Assembly (NCBI GenBank): GCA_017407365.1
Contig: JAFQWR010000214.1
Coordinates: 1 to 15,509 of the forward strand
Reading direction: 5' to 3'
Source of the DNA: Clostridia bacterium
GTDB taxonomy: Bacteria > Bacillota > Clostridia > Christensenellales > HGM11417
Length of the DNA stretch: 15,509 bases
The notes beneath the pieces are model-generated. The model was given only the letters and a program-made list of their open reading frames with translations. It did no database searches and had not been told where the DNA came from. The translations under genes were made by a program, and so were the position numbers. Shown piece by piece: positions 1 through 5,894 of this stretch; position 1 is the stretch's first letter, and each line of letters starts with the position of its first letter.

Positions 1-386
1 CGCACTTTTTTGACTATGAGCGGACATGGGCGTGCGAAGAGTTGTTTATCGAAACCTTCAAATTTGGAGGGGCGGATGCTATGGCGAGATATTCTGATTG
101 TTATGCAATATGGAAGGTTGATGAAAAGGAGATTCGGCTATCTTATTTATATAGCGCGTCAGGAGCAGATGAGATCTTTTTTCTCTCATACACAGAGGAG
201 GAGAAAGCAAGAATAGATGCTGGGGAAAATGTAGAAAGAACGGTTGTTTGGGAGGTATCCTCCAAGCTGGATGGCGAAACGTTAACGATTACTGTTACGT
301 ACGATGACGGCTACCGGAACGGTTTGTATTCCGTTGATCACACAGGCAAAACGTTCGTATTGACCGAGCAGAGCCGCGTGTTTTAA
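1..386 (+). CDS. Small secreted lipoprotein paralog, 5'-truncated by window edge
   Basis: This is the C-terminal 127 residues of a gene whose start lies left of the window; the first complete codon begins at base 3. It aligns without a gap to the next gene (397-915) at a constant offset of 529 bases, so about 45 N-terminal residues, including the signal peptide and lipobox cysteine, are missing. Bases 1-59 are identical to 530-588, and the C-terminal part (SSKLDGETLTITV, DHTGKTFVLTEQSRVF) is identical or nearly so, while the middle differs. The apparent TTG start at 42 is internal to the aligned region and not a real start. The protein is expected to be an exported lipoprotein; I recognise no known domain and give no function. 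The stop is followed at once by GGAGG for the next copy, so the two are probably co-transcribed. Confidence 0.8.
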   Translation, partial: HFFDYERTWACEELFIETFKFGGADAMARYSDCYAIWKVDEKEIRLSYLYSASGADEIFFLSYTEEEKARIDAGENVERTVVWEVSSKLDGETLTITVTYDDGYRNGLYSVDHTGKTFVLTEQSRVF

Positions 387-396
387 GGAGGAAATT

Positions 397-915
397 ATGA
401 GAAAAACAGCGAAAAGAATTCTTGTTCCCATCCTTGTTCTTCTGCTCCTTCTGTGCAGTGTTCTTCTGCTCCTTCTGTACAGTGGGTGCGGGCTCGATGG
501 TGATTGGATGAGATCATATAAGACAGGGGCGCACTTTTTTGACTATGAGCGGACATGGGCGTGCGAAGAGTTGTTTATCGAAACCTTCTGCTTAGGAGGA
601 GTTTACTCTCTGTCAGACAGGTCTGATAGTTACGCAATATGGAAATTTGAGGGGAAGGAGGTTCGGTTGTCTTTTTTTTATGCCGGGGCAGGAAATCGTC
701 AGATATTCTATCTTTCGTTGACAGAGGAGGAGAAAGCAAGAGAAGAAGCCGGGGAAAATGTAGAAAAAAAGGTTGTTTGGTTCGTATCCTCCAAGCTGGA
801 TGGCGAAACGTTAACGATTACCGTTACAGACGATGACGGCTACGAGAACGGCTTATACTCTGTCGATCACACGGGCAAAACGTTCGTGTTGACCGAGCAG
901 AGCCGCGTATTTTAG
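397..915 (+). CDS. Small secreted lipoprotein, second tandem copy
   Basis: This is a 172-aa protein of unrecognised function. GGAGG at 387-391 precedes the ATG with ideal spacing. The N-terminus has basic residues (RKTAKR), a very leucine-rich core (residues 8-27) and a lipobox-like YSGC with Cys31, so it should be a membrane-anchored lipoprotein; Tyr at -3 is less usual than Leu. The core carries an 8-residue tandem repeat (VLLLLLCS then VLLLLLYS, residues 14-29), encoded by a 24-bp DNA duplication. The mature part (about 140 aa) is polar and looks beta-rich, ending DHTGKTFVLTEQSRVF. It is the near-identical neighbour of the truncated copy upstream and a distant relative of the lipoprotein at 1120-1551. 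Such clusters are typical of small surface lipoproteins with lineage-specific expansion, but the role cannot be read from sequence. Confidence 0.85.
   Translation: MRKTAKRILVPILVLLLLLCSVLLLLLYSGCGLDGDWMRSYKTGAHFFDYERTWACEELFIETFCLGGVYSLSDRSDSYAIWKFEGKEVRLSFFYAGAGNRQIFYLSLTEEEKAREEAGENVEKKVVWFVSSKLDGETLTITVTDDDGYENGLYSVDHTGKTFVLTEQSRVF
436..483 (+). repeat. 24-bp tandem duplication inside the signal peptide
   Basis: Two adjacent 24-base units, 436-459 and 460-483, differ at one base (tgca versus taca near the end). The unit is in frame and encodes VLLLLL(C/Y)S. It lengthens the hydrophobic core of the lipoprotein signal peptide by eight residues. Confidence 0.9.
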
Positions 916-920
916 TAAGA

Positions 921-1101
921 AGGCTCTGTCACATCACCTACTTGATTTTTGACGGAAAAATAAGTCGAAATCCTGCGCGTTTTATTCGGTTACATACCGC
1001 AGAGGGTATGCGCCCTCATAAACCGTTTGTCTTTCTTGTATTTTTCTCGTCAATCGCTAAATAGAATTTAGCTAAATCAACTATTCTCTGTGACAGAACC
1101 T
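921..1101. mobile_element. 181-bp fold-back element with terminal inverted repeats (probable MITE)
   Basis: The left end AGGCTCTGTCACA (921-933) and the reverse complement of the right end, AGGTTCTGTCACA (from 1101 back to 1089), match at 12 of 13 bases. The similarity continues inward: TTGATTT occurs at the same offset in both ends, then TTGACG followed by a GAAAAATA-like run in both, with an extra small hairpin GCTAAAT-AGA-ATTTAGC (1056-1072) in the right arm. The centre holds GAGGG-tatgcg-CCCTC. There is no coding capacity and no transposase. It begins six bases after the stop of the lipoprotein at 397-915 and ends just before the ribosome-binding site of the next one. I saw no clear target-site duplication, so the exact borders and IS family are unknown. 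Confidence 0.6.
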
Positions 1102-1119
1102 AAAAAGGAGAGAGAGGAT

Positions 1120-1551
1120 ATGAATAAAAAAACAGTAAGTTTGATTCTTCTTGTTACACTGCTGCTTTGCACGGTAGCGCTCAGCGGCTGCGAAAAAAAA
1201 TCCGTGTTCGAGGAGGTTGCGTCGTGGAGGTCGGATGAAATTCAGCTGGAAATAACGGAAACCTCAAAAACGTACACGGTTACGACGGAAGGAAAGACCT
1301 ATTCGGTTACGCTGCTTTCCTACTATGTTAAGACGGAAAAATGCTGGTACTATTGCTTCTACGACCGTGACAAAATAGGGGAAAAGGGGCTTAACGGAGA
1401 GGCTGTTGCAAAATCCGCTATGTGGGCATTTGAGGTATCGAAGAAGCGCAACACCCTCACGCTTACGGTATTGCACGATTACGCCTATGCGCGCGGCGAA
1501 AGCGAAACCGACCATAAGGGCAAGGTATACACGCTGAAGCGTGTAAAGTAA
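1120..1551 (+). CDS. Small secreted lipoprotein, divergent third paralog
   Basis: This is a 143-aa lipoprotein of unknown function. I place the start at the ATG at 1120 rather than the in-frame GTG at 1090, because AAGGAGAGAGAGG lies just upstream and the product then starts with a standard signal peptide (MNKK, hydrophobic core, lipobox LSGC with Cys24). The C-terminal pattern VSKK...LTLTV..DYAY..GE...DHKGKVYTL follows that of the two upstream lipoproteins (VSSK...LTITV..DDGY..GL...DHTGKTFVL), so it is probably a diverged member of the same family. The DNA just upstream, including the GTG at 1090, belongs to the fold-back element at 921-1101. A strong terminator follows at 1583-1615. Its transcription may come from upstream through the element or from a promoter within it; I see no convincing promoter there. 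Confidence 0.85.
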   Translation: MNKKTVSLILLVTLLLCTVALSGCEKKSVFEEVASWRSDEIQLEITETSKTYTVTTEGKTYSVTLLSYYVKTEKCWYYCFYDRDKIGEKGLNGEAVAKSAMWAFEVSKKRNTLTLTVLHDYAYARGESETDHKGKVYTLKRVK

Positions 1552-1582
1552 GAGGCTTTACGCATATTCAGATAACGGAAAA

Positions 1583-1615
1583 ACGGATGCGACCGACGGG
1601 GTGCGTCCGTTTTTT
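1583..1615 (+). terminator. Rho-independent terminator after the lipoprotein cluster
   Basis: ACGGATGCG (1583-1591) pairs with TGCGTCCGT (1602-1610), nine pairs with two G-U, around a 10-nt loop, followed by a run of six T. It lies about 30 bases after the stop at 1551. Confidence 0.85.
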
Positions 1616-1701
1616 ATGCTGTTTTTCGTGTGCTTTGTTTTTTTGCGGAAAATACGCGCGTGCGGCAGGCGGCGTAAAAAGGTGCGCGTCTCGCCAAAAA
1701 A

Positions 1702-1730
1702 TTGACAAACGGAGCTGCTTTTGCTATAAT
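1702..1730 (+). promoter_or_regulatory. Consensus sigma-A promoter of the metallophosphoesterase gene
   Basis: TTGACA (1702-1707), a 17-bp spacer and TATAAT (1725-1730) match the housekeeping consensus at every position, and TGC directly before the -10 box makes it an extended -10. The ATG at 1760 is about 25 bases beyond the expected transcription start, with GGGGAGG at 1746-1752. Confidence 0.9.
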
Positions 1731-1759
1731 GGAAAAAAGGACCTCGGGGAGGTAAAAAT

Positions 1760-2875
1760 ATGAAGAGAACGGTTCGATTGCTTGCGCTTGTGCTGATGCT
1801 TGCGGCTTTTTGCGTTGCGTGCGACAAGGAGAGGGATAAGATTGGCGGCATCGATTTTATTCTGGACTTTGAGGCGGATAAGGACGTGCGTATTCTGCAG
1901 GTTGCCGATACGCAGGCAATGCTCTACGAGGGCATCCGCGAGGCAAGAAGATATAACGTGCATAACGCCTTCTTTACCTCGGGCGTTACCGACACCTTCA
2001 CCCGTGTGTGGCAGTACGTGGAGGAGGGCGTGTGGCGGTCGGCTCCCGATCTTATCGTGCTTACGGGCGATAATATCTACGGAGAAACGGACGATAGCGG
2101 CGTGCTGTGGCAGGAGATGATCGAGCTTTTCGATTCCTTCGGCATCCCCTGGCTGTGCGTCTTTGGCAATCACGACAACGAAAGCGGACAGGGCGTGCTT
2201 TGGCAGATCGAAAGGGTGCAGGCGTCCGCATACGGCAGGATCGCACGGGGAAGCTGTACGCACGGAAATTCCAACTATACCGTGGGTATCCGTCTGGGGG
2301 GCTGGCTTACGCGCGTGCTTTATTTGTTTGATACCAACGGCTGCAGGGTAAAAACGGCAGGGGAAAGTATGCTCCCCACCAACAAGGATATCGAGCATAT
2401 CACGCAGATAGAGGGTATCTTCTCCGATCAGCTTGCGTGGATGGTCGATTGCAGCAGCCGTATCAAGGAGGCAGAGGGAGAGGTGCCTGCGTTGGCGTTT
2501 ATGCATATTCCTCCCGCAGAGGCGCGCACGGCGGCGGTGATGAAATACTCCGACAGCTACGGCAGCTGGCCCTTCCGTGCGGATATGCAGGGTGATGCAG
2601 GCTTTGCCTACGAGGAATACGTCGGCTTTAACGACAACGGTATGTTTTTCAGCACCGCTGCGAGCATCGGCGTTGGCGGCATTTTCGTGGGGCATCAGCA
2701 CAACATTGCCACGAGCATATGCTATAACGGAATGCGCATCACCTACGGCTTGAAAACGGGCACGGGCGACTATCACCGCTCCGACCTTCTCGGCTCCACG
2801 CTCATCACGCTTGACGCGCACTCTGCGGATTTTTCGGTGGAGTATCTCCACACGGGGCTGGCATATCCGATTTAG
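1760..2875 (+). CDS. Secreted calcineurin-like metallophosphoesterase (Dcr2-type), probable lipoprotein
   Basis: A 371-aa protein with a signal peptide and a lipobox-like end (CVAC, Cys21; Cys at -3 is atypical), so it should sit outside the membrane. Metal-site motifs of the calcineurin-like phosphoesterase fold appear in order: Asp50-Thr-Gln52 (DxQ in place of the common DxH), LTGDN (Asp104, Asn105), GNHD (136-139), His249 in MHIPP, and GHQH (311-314). This is the full set for a two-metal site, and the order FGNHD...HIPP...GHxH recalls Dcr2/purple-acid-phosphatase-like members. It presumably hydrolyses phosphomonoesters or diesters; the substrate cannot be inferred. The gene is alone, with its own consensus promoter and a strong terminator, and its GC-rich codon use matches the right-hand genes rather than the adjacent minus-strand block. 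A 389-codon antisense frame (1724-2893) is a shadow. Confidence 0.9.
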   Translation: MKRTVRLLALVLMLAAFCVACDKERDKIGGIDFILDFEADKDVRILQVADTQAMLYEGIREARRYNVHNAFFTSGVTDTFTRVWQYVEEGVWRSAPDLIVLTGDNIYGETDDSGVLWQEMIELFDSFGIPWLCVFGNHDNESGQGVLWQIERVQASAYGRIARGSCTHGNSNYTVGIRLGGWLTRVLYLFDTNGCRVKTAGESMLPTNKDIEHITQIEGIFSDQLAWMVDCSSRIKEAEGEVPALAFMHIPPAEARTAAVMKYSDSYGSWPFRADMQGDAGFAYEEYVGFNDNGMFFSTAASIGVGGIFVGHQHNIATSICYNGMRITYGLKTGTGDYHRSDLLGSTLITLDAHSADFSVEYLHTGLAYPI

Positions 2876-2895
2876 GGAGAGGATAGTTGACAAAG

Positions 2896-2938
2896 AAAAA
2901 GAACGAAAGGGTTCACTTAATTACCTTTCGTTCTTTTT
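2896..2938. terminator. Bidirectional terminator between convergent transcripts
   Basis: A 15-bp perfect stem, 2896-2910 with 2924-2938, and a 13-nt loop, flanked by an A-run on the left and a T-run on the right. It can end the phosphoesterase transcript (+) and the operon coming from the right (-), whose last gene stops at 2955. Confidence 0.9.
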
Positions 2939-2954
2939 GATTTAGAGGAACAAT

Positions 2955-3305
2955 TTATAATGGATAAACCTTATTTAAGAAAAAGTTCTTGTCGCTGTTT
3001 TTTTGCGAAACATCCTTTTTGCTTTTCGAGCATGAAATATACTTGTAAAAATAATATCCGGAAGTTAGACAAATAGCAACAGTGGCTAAAGAGCTTGCAA
3101 TGATTGTATTTATAGTCGATTTTTGCGTAGAAGCAACCATTCTTTGAATATCAGCTAATAGTTTTATGTTTCTTTCGGAATCTGCAGATTGGATTATGTT
3201 TCTTAGTCCGACTCCCATGTTTCCGTTGCCGAAATTGCAGATAGAAGAAGTCATAGCTGAGGCGGAACCAAAAGATGATTCGTAAACGGTATCTAAAGAA
3301 TTCAT
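2955..3305 (-). CDS. Hypothetical single-pass membrane protein, last gene of the NERD operon
   Basis: A 116-aa protein that I do not recognise. AGAGGAG lies before the ATG. The first 60 residues are polar, rich in Ser and Asn (an NFGNGNMGVG stretch at 24-33) with no signal peptide. One transmembrane segment spans roughly residues 65-87 (TIIASSLATVAICLTSGYY), followed by a basic tail (SCSKSKKDVSQK). The likely topology is N-in or tail-anchored, with a short basic C-terminus. It follows the NERD-domain gene by 40 bases and shares that protein's C-terminal layout of membrane helix plus basic residues, so the two may act together at the membrane; that is inference. It is probably co-transcribed with the four upstream genes and ends at the shared terminator at 2896-2938. 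Confidence 0.7.
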   Translation of the reverse strand: MNSLDTVYESSFGSASAMTSSICNFGNGNMGVGLRNIIQSADSERNIKLLADIQRMVASTQKSTINTIIASSLATVAICLTSGYYFYKYISCSKSKKDVSQKNSDKNFFLNKVYPL

Positions 3306-3345
3306 TCTTATCTCCTCTAATAGAATTGCGTGTGGTTGATGGAGG

Positions 3346-4419
3346 TTATTGAATAACCCACTTAGTGTTGCTTGCTTTTTTTATCAAATATATGCAACTG
3401 GTAAGGGCTCCTGCAAGACAAAGCGCTTTTGTAATGTGTTTCACTTTTTCAATTATGCTCGTTTTTCTGCTATCCGAATCGGAAGAATTTGTTGTTATTT
3501 TGTCGGCTTCGTGTAAGGGAGAAGGTTCATCAAATTCTAATTCAGAAGGAAGTTCTTCGGGAGTGTAGCCCTCTAGCTTAGAGATGATGACGGCAAACAG
3601 GGTTTTAAATTCTGCAACATTAAAATCGAGACGATAGGCGGTATTCTTGGAGGATAATTTAATATATTCTTCCATTCTTAAAAGGTCATCTTGCGTGTAA
3701 AGAGTTTCACCCTCATAATTATCAATAAGGTGAGGAAGTGTGCTTAGATAACAAATATCAAGATAGGGGTACTCGTTTTGGATTTGAATATTGCAGTTTG
3801 TGCAGACAACGAGATTAACGATGTTGGAGGAAGTTACGCCAAGATCTTTTAAGGCTTGTAATAGCAAGAAAGTCTTGGTGTTTAAGCTTTCACCGATGTT
3901 TTTGTCGAATTTCTTTGTGGTTCCAGACCTGTAATAACTACCACAAGGGGAAATATAAATATCTTGGTTGGAATTTTTGACCTCTATAAGAAAGATCGCT
4001 TTTTCGGTTAGAACAATATAGTCGATTTCGGAAGTGGAATAAGGAGCAGATAGTTCAATGTTGCGTAAAATCCTATGTTTGCAACGCATTATTTCGAGCG
4101 CGCAGGCTGCTTTTTGTTCGCCGATATTGCCGGAAAACTCTTTGCCGATAAGTCGACCAAGCTTTACACCAAGCTTTTCAAAGGCGGTTATTTCCTCATC
4201 AATAATATTTCCACATTGGTTGTTTCGTTCTCGTAAATACATAAGGGCTTCTTGAATATGATAGCTGTTACAGTTAATGCCCGAACCGGCAAAGGTGATG
4301 TCAATTATTTCGGATTGAAGAGCCAATAGCTCCGGAAGCAAATCTTTTTTGAGTATAAACTCTTCCTGAAAGCTCGGCATTGATGAAACAATTTCTTGGA
4401 TTCTGTCATTATAAGTCAT
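3346..4419 (-). CDS. NERD-domain (nuclease-related) protein with C-terminal membrane anchor
   Basis: A 357-aa protein with AAAGGAG before its ATG. Residues about 95-205 show the NERD pattern: GNIGE (97-101), Leu/Arg-rich helix, then EID (Asp133) and FLIEVKN with Glu146 and Lys148, the D...ExK core of restriction-endonuclease-like nucleases. Residues 1-90 are helical, without a recognised domain; 205-290 is an unassigned C-terminal extension; 295-325 is an acidic/Ser-rich linker (SSDSDSRKTS); and about 329-348 is a hydrophobic segment followed by KK, probably a membrane anchor. NERD is named for predicted nuclease activity from its conserved residues; activity on a given DNA or RNA is not shown here. 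Its neighbours, a zinc-ribbon protein and a small membrane protein, suggest one complex. The AT-rich codon use differs from flanking plus-strand genes. Confidence 0.82.
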   Translation of the reverse strand: MTYNDRIQEIVSSMPSFQEEFILKKDLLPELLALQSEIIDITFAGSGINCNSYHIQEALMYLRERNNQCGNIIDEEITAFEKLGVKLGRLIGKEFSGNIGEQKAACALEIMRCKHRILRNIELSAPYSTSEIDYIVLTEKAIFLIEVKNSNQDIYISPCGSYYRSGTTKKFDKNIGESLNTKTFLLLQALKDLGVTSSNIVNLVVCTNCNIQIQNEYPYLDICYLSTLPHLIDNYEGETLYTQDDLLRMEEYIKLSSKNTAYRLDFNVAEFKTLFAVIISKLEGYTPEELPSELEFDEPSPLHEADKITTNSSDSDSRKTSIIEKVKHITKALCLAGALTSCIYLIKKASNTKWVIQ

Positions 4420-4498
4420 AGGTTTCTCCTTTGTAGTGCGATTTTAGATAAATGTAATTGGGGATAGGATGTAGTTCTTTTGAAAAGAAGAGACTTAT

Positions 4499-4705
4499 TC
4501 AGGTTAAATCAACTTCTAAATCATTGCTTTCTCCGCAGACAGGACAGTCTTGATCGTCCACATCCACGAAATGATTATTCAGACATTTACTAAATGCAAT
4601 AAGGTCCGTTACTGTTTCACCGCAATGAGGACAGGTGTAGCTTATTTCGGCTTGCAGATTATGAGATGTTTCGTATTTGTCTAAAACGTCAACTTCGATA
4701 GCCAT
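4499..4705 (-). CDS. Small zinc-ribbon protein
   Basis: A 68-aa acidic protein with two CxxC knuckles: CPHC (Cys25, Cys28) and CPVC (Cys54, Cys57), each followed by Gly-Glu, the layout of a zinc ribbon. Cys41 and His45 lie between them. I chose the ATG at 4705 because AAGGAGG sits eight bases before it; the GTG at 4714 is part of that ribosome-binding site. It follows the 72-aa gene by 13 bases and its Shine-Dalgarno overlaps that gene's stop, so they are almost certainly co-translated. Small zinc ribbons of this kind usually bind nucleic acid or a protein partner; no specific family is recognised. The NERD gene is 79 bases downstream. Confidence 0.78.
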   Translation of the reverse strand: MAIEVDVLDKYETSHNLQAEISYTCPHCGETVTDLIAFSKCLNNHFVDVDDQDCPVCGESNDLEVDLT

Positions 4706-4718
4706 TGTTGTCACCTCC

Positions 4719-4937
4719 TTAGTTTATATATTGCCTAAGCCATTCAGGCATAGTAGGGTCATCAAGAGACCAGGCTTCTACTTCTGTTTCGCCTTCGCTC
4801 CAATAATTTTCGTCACCGTCGAAGAATTTTTTACGATAGCATTTGTATTTTACAACTTGATCTCCTTCAAGTCGATATTCGTGCCAAAAGTAGCTTTTTC
4901 CTGTGCCTTTCCATTCATGGGTTGTGTAAATAGTCAT
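4719..4937 (-). CDS. Hypothetical 72-aa aromatic-rich protein
   Basis: I do not recognise this protein. AGGAGG lies before the ATG, giving good support for translation. It is soluble in appearance, with five Trp (9, 18, 46, 56, 65) and seven Tyr, alternating basic (KCYRKKFF) and acidic (EGETEVEAW) stretches, and ends WLRQYIN. It has one cysteine and no membrane segment. It lies 42 bases after the MerR-like regulator and 13 bases before the zinc-ribbon gene, so it is part of the same transcript. The short, aromatic-rich composition would suit a compact beta-fold adaptor or inhibitor, but nothing in the sequence decides this. Confidence 0.7.
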   Translation of the reverse strand: MTIYTTHEWKGTGKSYFWHEYRLEGDQVVKYKCYRKKFFDGDENYWSEGETEVEAWSLDDPTMPEWLRQYIN

Positions 4938-4979
4938 AAATGTTGCCTCCTGTAAATGACTTGTTTTTTTGCTGAAGGT

Positions 4980-5843
4980 TTATTCTTCAGGGAAGTATTT
5001 TGATAAGAGCTCCGGCTCTTCTGTCAGCAAGAATTGGAAAAGGGCTTCCATTAGAAAACTAGATGCTTTTTCTCCAAGTTGTTTTTTTATAAAAAATCCT
5101 ATATCGGAATCTGAATGTAAAACAGATAGAAAAGATAGAGAGAAGACCCAAGCAGGATGGTCGTGATCTTTAAGCAAGTGTTTTTGACTATTAAATAGTT
5201 GATGCATAAACTCTTGGGCTTCCTTGCTTGATGGATCCAGGTGCGCTTTTTCTTTAATCCCCCAAAGCCCATTTTCGAAGCTGATATTCTTAGAAGCCAT
5301 AAACTTTTCGATTGTATCATAATATTCATCTAAGACTATTTGTTTTTCTGGAGGCAAGATAGTTAAATCGTCGGTTTGATTTATAATATCAACAGCGGAG
5401 ATCGTTTTAATCAGTAATTTTTCGCTATCCAAAAGATTCATGAAATCCTGGAGATATTCCTTGAAACTTTTACTTCCAAGCAATTTTTGAGGGGCGGAGG
5501 GAAGCGAACCGAATCCTTTTACATATTTCATAAAGGTCACGAGAGCTTGTAATTCCTCGATTTCGTTCTCGTATTTCTTAATTAAAGATTCAAGGGGCTT
5601 TCTTAATTGAACTTGTTCATCGTTTATTAGCCTACTAATCTCGTCATAAGTGAAGCCCATTTTTCGATAAAGATATGCTTCCCAAAGTATTTCAACGTCT
5701 TGTTGAGAGTATTTCCGGGGGATTTTGTCTTGATCAATGATTCCTTCGTTAGGAACTTTTGCAGGGTTTATTATTTTGTTTTTTATGCATCGACGAATAA
5801 AATTTCGATCAATACCCATGTCGGTAATATTCTTTGTGTGCAT
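4980..5843 (-). CDS. MerR-family-like transcriptional regulator with large C-terminal domain
   Basis: A 287-aa protein. The start is the ATG at 5843, seven bases after AAAAAGGAGG; the longer frame to 5894 would run through the promoter. Residues 3-28 (NITDMGIDRNFIRRCIKNKIINP) form a degenerate MerR winged helix in which the usual RYYE is replaced. Residues 42-73 (PRKYSQQDVEILWEAYLYRKMGFTYDEISRLI) match the MerR second half closely, and 76-108 is a coiled coil for dimerisation. The 180-residue C-terminus, helical and with a late DHDHPAW (226-232), could be a ligand- or protein-sensing domain somewhat like TipAS, but I do not recognise it firmly. It heads the five-gene operon. Its promoter holds a dyad in the spacer, as MerR targets do, so autoregulation of the whole operon is likely. 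Confidence 0.78.
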   Translation of the reverse strand: MHTKNITDMGIDRNFIRRCIKNKIINPAKVPNEGIIDQDKIPRKYSQQDVEILWEAYLYRKMGFTYDEISRLINDEQVQLRKPLESLIKKYENEIEELQALVTFMKYVKGFGSLPSAPQKLLGSKSFKEYLQDFMNLLDSEKLLIKTISAVDIINQTDDLTILPPEKQIVLDEYYDTIEKFMASKNISFENGLWGIKEKAHLDPSSKEAQEFMHQLFNSQKHLLKDHDHPAWVFSLSFLSVLHSDSDIGFFIKKQLGEKASSFLMEALFQFLLTEEPELLSKYFPEE

Positions 5844-5864
5844 GTCTGTACCTCCTTTTTTATT

Positions 5865-5894
5865 ATTGTACAAAACGGTCGCAAACCGTTTCAA
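5865..5894 (-). promoter_or_regulatory. Operon promoter with dyad in the spacer (probable MerR-type operator)
   Basis: On the minus strand, TTGAAA (5894-5889) and TACAAT (5870-5865) are 18 bp apart. A perfect inverted repeat, AAACGGT (5873-5879) and ACCGTTT (5885-5891) around five bases, fills the spacer and touches the -35 box. MerR-family regulators bind such dyads between -35 and -10, so the product of 4980-5843 is the natural candidate binder. The ATG is about 15 bases past the expected start of transcription. Confidence 0.7.

Noticed and set aside
10..216. 68-codon plus-strand frame over the truncated first lipoprotein
   Set aside because: It is out of frame with the copy that aligns to the next gene over its whole length.
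1090..1119. Upstream GTG start for the third lipoprotein
   Set aside because: It lies in the terminal repeat of the fold-back element and would put ten charged residues before the signal peptide; the ATG at 1120 has the ribosome-binding site.
1724..2893. 389-codon open frame on the minus strand opposite the metallophosphoesterase gene
   Set aside because: It is slightly longer than the plus-strand gene, but the plus frame has a consensus promoter, a ribosome-binding site, a signal peptide and all metal motifs. The antisense product is basic and histidine-rich with no recognisable fold, as expected of a shadow in GC-rich DNA.
5844..5894. Upstream start that adds 17 residues to the MerR-like regulator
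   Set aside because: It would place the coding region over its own -35, dyad and -10, while the ATG at 5843 has an ideal Shine-Dalgarno.
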